Shown: piece after piece, positions 60,701-64,000 of the stretch
Layout: the number at the start of each line of letters is the position of its first letter
Position numbering within the stretch: the first letter of the stretch is position 1
Source of the DNA: Gemmatimonas groenlandica
GTDB taxonomy: Bacteria; Gemmatimonadota; Gemmatimonadetes; Gemmatimonadales; Gemmatimonadaceae
Length of the DNA: 64,000 bases
NCBI RefSeq assembly: GCF_013004105.1
Contig: NZ_CP053085.1
Span: 3,286,001-3,350,000, forward strand
Direction: 5' to 3'
Notes under the pieces: model-generated
Seen by the model: the letters and a program-made list of their open reading frames with translations, nothing else
Told to the model about the DNA's origin: nothing
Databases searched by the model: none
Program-made: the position numbers and the translations under genes

Positions 60701-63700
60701 GGAGCTCGAGATTCCGCAGCGCTTCTACCCCGCGGGCGGCAGTGCGCGTGAATCGTGGCGCTCGCTGTTCTACGCGAATCTCATCGGCTCGTTCATCTCC
60801 GAGATCCGCGGTGAAGTGGAAGGCAACGAAGGCAATTTCGAAGATGGTGCGCACGTGCAGGAGCTCATCAACGCCGTCGAGCGCTCGTTCCGTGAGCGAC
60901 GCTGGGTGAACATTCCGCTCGAACAGCCTCCAGTCGCGGGATCGGCATCCTGAGCCACGACACGACCGTCGCACTCGATCGTTTTCTCTCGCACTACTTC
61001 GAGCGACACCCTGTGAACGCTACGTTCACCGGGCTGCACACGCATGACCATCGTCTCCCCGATTGGTCGCGCGATGCGCGAGACACCGAAGTGGCCGAGC
61101 TGGCCGAGCTGCACGACGCACTCTTCAGCACGTCACCGCGCCGCGGCGACAACGCCCTCGCCACCGATATCGATGCCGTCGACGCCGAGTTGGCGCGCGC
61201 CAACATCGACGTCCGCATTCTCGAGACGCAGAGCCGTTTCTTCCACGACCGGAATCCCGTGCTCTGGACCGGCGAGGCGATCTTCAGCGTCGTATCGCTG
61301 TTGCTGCGTCCCACGCACCCGATCTCGTCCTGCACCACGGCGATCACGGCACGACTCCGCGCGATCCCGGCGTTCCTTGGCGCAATGCAGACGGCGCTCA
61401 CCGAGCCGGTACCCGCGATCTGGATCGATCGTGCCACCCGTGAGGCGCGCGTATTCGCCGGATTTCTGCGGGGGCAGTTGCGCCTCTGGTGCGACGAGCA
61501 CCAGATCGACAGTGTGGAGCGTCAGTCGATCGCCGCGGCAGCGGCGGATGCGGCGCAGGCCTTCGACGGTGCGGCACATTGGCTCTTCCTGTTGCCGCAC
61601 GATGTGCATTCTGGCTACGCGATCGGCGTCGAGGCATACGACATTCTGTTGCGGCGCGGGCATTTCTGTGCGCAGTCGTCTGCCGAGTTGCTGCAGCGCG
61701 TGATGGGGGAGATGCCCGCGGCCCAGACGCGCTTCCACGCGCTCGCTACCGAGGTCGCCGGTTCGCCCGAAGCACTCGGCGCGAAGCTGGCCGACGATCG
61801 CCCCGCCGAAGCCGACTATCTCGCCACCTTCACGTCGCAATTCGAAGCGTGCCGGGAGCTCGCCCTGAAGCACGACCAGGTAAGCTGGCCCGATTGGCCA
61901 CTGCGCTACGTGCCCATTCCCGTGTGGGCACGCGACATCGCGCCACAACTGTATTTCCTGTTCTATCGCTCGCCGGCGCCGTACGAACCCCGCCCCGAGC
62001 ACCTGTACCTGGTAACCCCTGTCGACGACACCATCGCCCCCGACGAGCGGGAGCGCCGACTGAAAGCATGGAACCACAGCACGATCACGCTCAATCACGT
62101 CGTGCATCACGGCGCGCTCGGCCACCATGTACAGAACGGCCACGCCACGCATCGATCGCACTCGCGCATCGGCAAGATTGCCGCCGTCGACTGCGCGAGT
62201 CGTATCGGAATGTTCCTGGGTGGATCCATGGCCGAGGGCTGGGCGTGCTATGCCACCGAACTCGCCGACGAACTCGGATTTCTTACCCCGCTCGAGCGAG
62301 CCGCGGAACAGCAGAGTCGTGTGCGTATGCTGGCGCGCGCGATCGTCGACATCCGGTTGCACACGGGTGGATTCACCTTCGCAGAAGCCGTGGCGTACTA
62401 CGTGCAGGAAGTGGGCATGCCGGAAGCTGCGGCCGTGGGCGAAGCGACCAAGAACTCGATGTTCCCCTGCACCGCGGTGATGTACTGGCTCGGCACGCAG
62501 GGCATTCTCGATCTGCGGGACACCTTGCGCGAGCGAGCAGACTATTCGCCGCGGCACTTTCATGATGCGCTGTTGAGCCGGGGAGCTATTCCCGTGGCGC
62601 TCGCCGCGCGACTTCTTACGGCAACTCCATGATGCGTTGGTCGGTACGCCTGTCCCGTCGGTCAGCTCGATCCTCGGCGCTTGGCGTCGCGGCCGCACTC
62701 TGTGCGTCACTCGCGGCCTGCGGCGGTGAGACTTCCCGCAGCGGACCATCCAACGAGCTGCTCATTGTGGGCTACGACCGTGAGCCTGATACGATGAACC
62801 GTTACGCCACGCATATCCTCGAAGACATCGAGTCATGCGTGGTAGAGGGACTCGTCACCAACGACGAGGAGATGAAGATCATTCCCGTGCTGGCCTCCGA
62901 GATCCCGACCACGGAGAACGGCGGCGTGATCGTGCGCCCGGACGGCGGCATGGATGTCACGTGGAAATTGCGCCCCGGCGTGAAGTGGCACGACGGCGTG
63001 TCGCACACATCGGCCGACGTGAAGTTCACGGTCGATGCCATCAACAAAGGCGACTGGAAGCCGGAAAGCGTCGACGGATTCGATCGCATCTCGTCGGTCG
63101 ATACGCCCGACTCGCTCACGGCGATCGTGCACTACAAGGAAGTGTACGCGCACTATCAGCTGCAGTTCGTGCGCGGTACGCTGCCGCAGCATGTGCTCGA
63201 AGGGCGTGATCTCAACACGGCCAACGACTACAACCGCGCGCCGCTCGGTACCGGCCCGTACAAGGTCAAGGAGTGGAAGACGGGCGAGTACATTCTGCTC
63301 GAACGCGCCGAAGGCTATTGGCGCGGCGCCGCGTCTCCCAAGATCAAGCAGCTGCTCTTCCGCTTTCTCACCAACACCACCACACGCATCAACCTCCTCA
63401 AGTCGGGCGAGGTGCACATGGTGGCGCTGGTGGCATGGGACAAGGTGCGCGAACTGGAGCCCATCGCGTCGCTTCGGATGAACCGCGTGGTCGGCAACGG
63501 CTACGAACACGTGACGCTCAACCAGAGGCACTTCGCACCCTTCGCCGACGTCAAGGTGCGGCAGGCGCTGGCCCACGCGGTGAATCGTGATCTACTGGTG
63601 CGCACGATTCTCGATGGACAGGTAGAAGTGGTGAACGGTCCCATCCAGCCGCTTTCCGCCGCCTACGAGCCCAAGGTGCCCACGTACGGTTTCGATCCGG

Positions 63701-64000
63701 AGCGCGCACGCACGCTGCTCACCGAGGCGGGATGGGTGCCCGGTGCCGACGGCATTCGTATGAAGGACGGCAAGCGACTCGCGTTCACGCTGATCACGCA
63801 GTCGGGTTTTGCGATCCGCGAGAATGTGTCGCAAGCGTTGCAGCAGGCGTTTCGCGACGTCGGCGCCGAGATGACGGTGAAGCTGCTCGACGGCACCACC
63901 ATCAGCAGTGTGTGGTTCACGGGTGACTTCGACGCCATGCTGCACTGGTGGCAGATGGGTGCCGACCCGGAGCTCACGCTCTTCTTTGCCGGCGACCGCA

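Overview
The window is a GC-rich bacterial chromosome segment with no rRNA, tRNA, phage or transposase gene. Its gene families point to Gemmatimonadota (Gemmatimonas-like): Ser/Thr kinases with TolB-like extracytoplasmic domains, PD40 beta-propeller lipoproteins, membrane-tethered BTAD/AAA regulators, DUF5916 outer-membrane proteins, several DUF885 proteins, secreted M20 and amidase enzymes, and a PEP-CTERM protein. This assignment is an inference from family content.

Layout. 1-6.1 kb: the 3' part of a kinase gene coupled to a PD40 lipoprotein, then a convergent BTAD-AAA regulator with a transmembrane helix. 6.3-16.4 kb: a PEP-CTERM protein, a small cytoplasmic cluster with a GAF protein, a secreted amidohydrolase divergent from a Tat-exported aldo/keto reductase, a GNAT enzyme, a BTAD-TM-TolB-TPR regulator and a LuxR-type regulator. 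16.4-25.3 kb: a repeat-rich stretch with DUF2911, glutathione peroxidase, a HEXXH membrane protein, an Ada-type metal-binding mini-protein, a DUF5916 protein, a cupin and an orphan chemoreceptor. 25.3-31.1 kb: a TIGR03790 lipoprotein, a degenerate DUF885-like protein and a multi-PAS hybrid histidine kinase. 31.2-39.1 kb: secreted hydrolases (M20 peptidase, amidase, esterase) and a second DUF5916 protein. 39.1-39.8 kb: a noncoding tandem array of long inverted repeats. 39.8-47.3 kb: pentapeptide, SBP56-like, UPF0178, fasciclin and zinc-ribbon genes, then a giant BTAD-AAA-TM regulator with PD40 and Ig-like extracytoplasmic parts. 47.3-55.7 kb: a PQQ-type mini-propeller, DUF2007, a GH9 cellulase, TfoX-N, an LVIVD/DUF305 pair and a serine hydrolase with an apparent 3' frameshift. 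56.7-64 kb: a tightly coupled run of OFA-family MFS transporter, DUF885, Gfo/Idh/MocA oxidoreductase, second DUF885 and an oligopeptide-type binding protein cut by the window end.

The most unusual content is in the intergenic DNA. Seven loci carry long imperfect inverted repeats, and two of these families occur at more than one locus. One family forms a 261-bp-period tandem array at 39.07-39.77 kb with a related single copy at 55.75-55.92 kb. Another pairs a hairpin containing ACACAGATAAGC with GTTGCC microrepeats at both of its loci. The second theme is trans-membrane regulation: three BTAD regulators carry a transmembrane helix and an extracytoplasmic domain, so they look like one-piece sensors whose DNA-binding part stays at the membrane.
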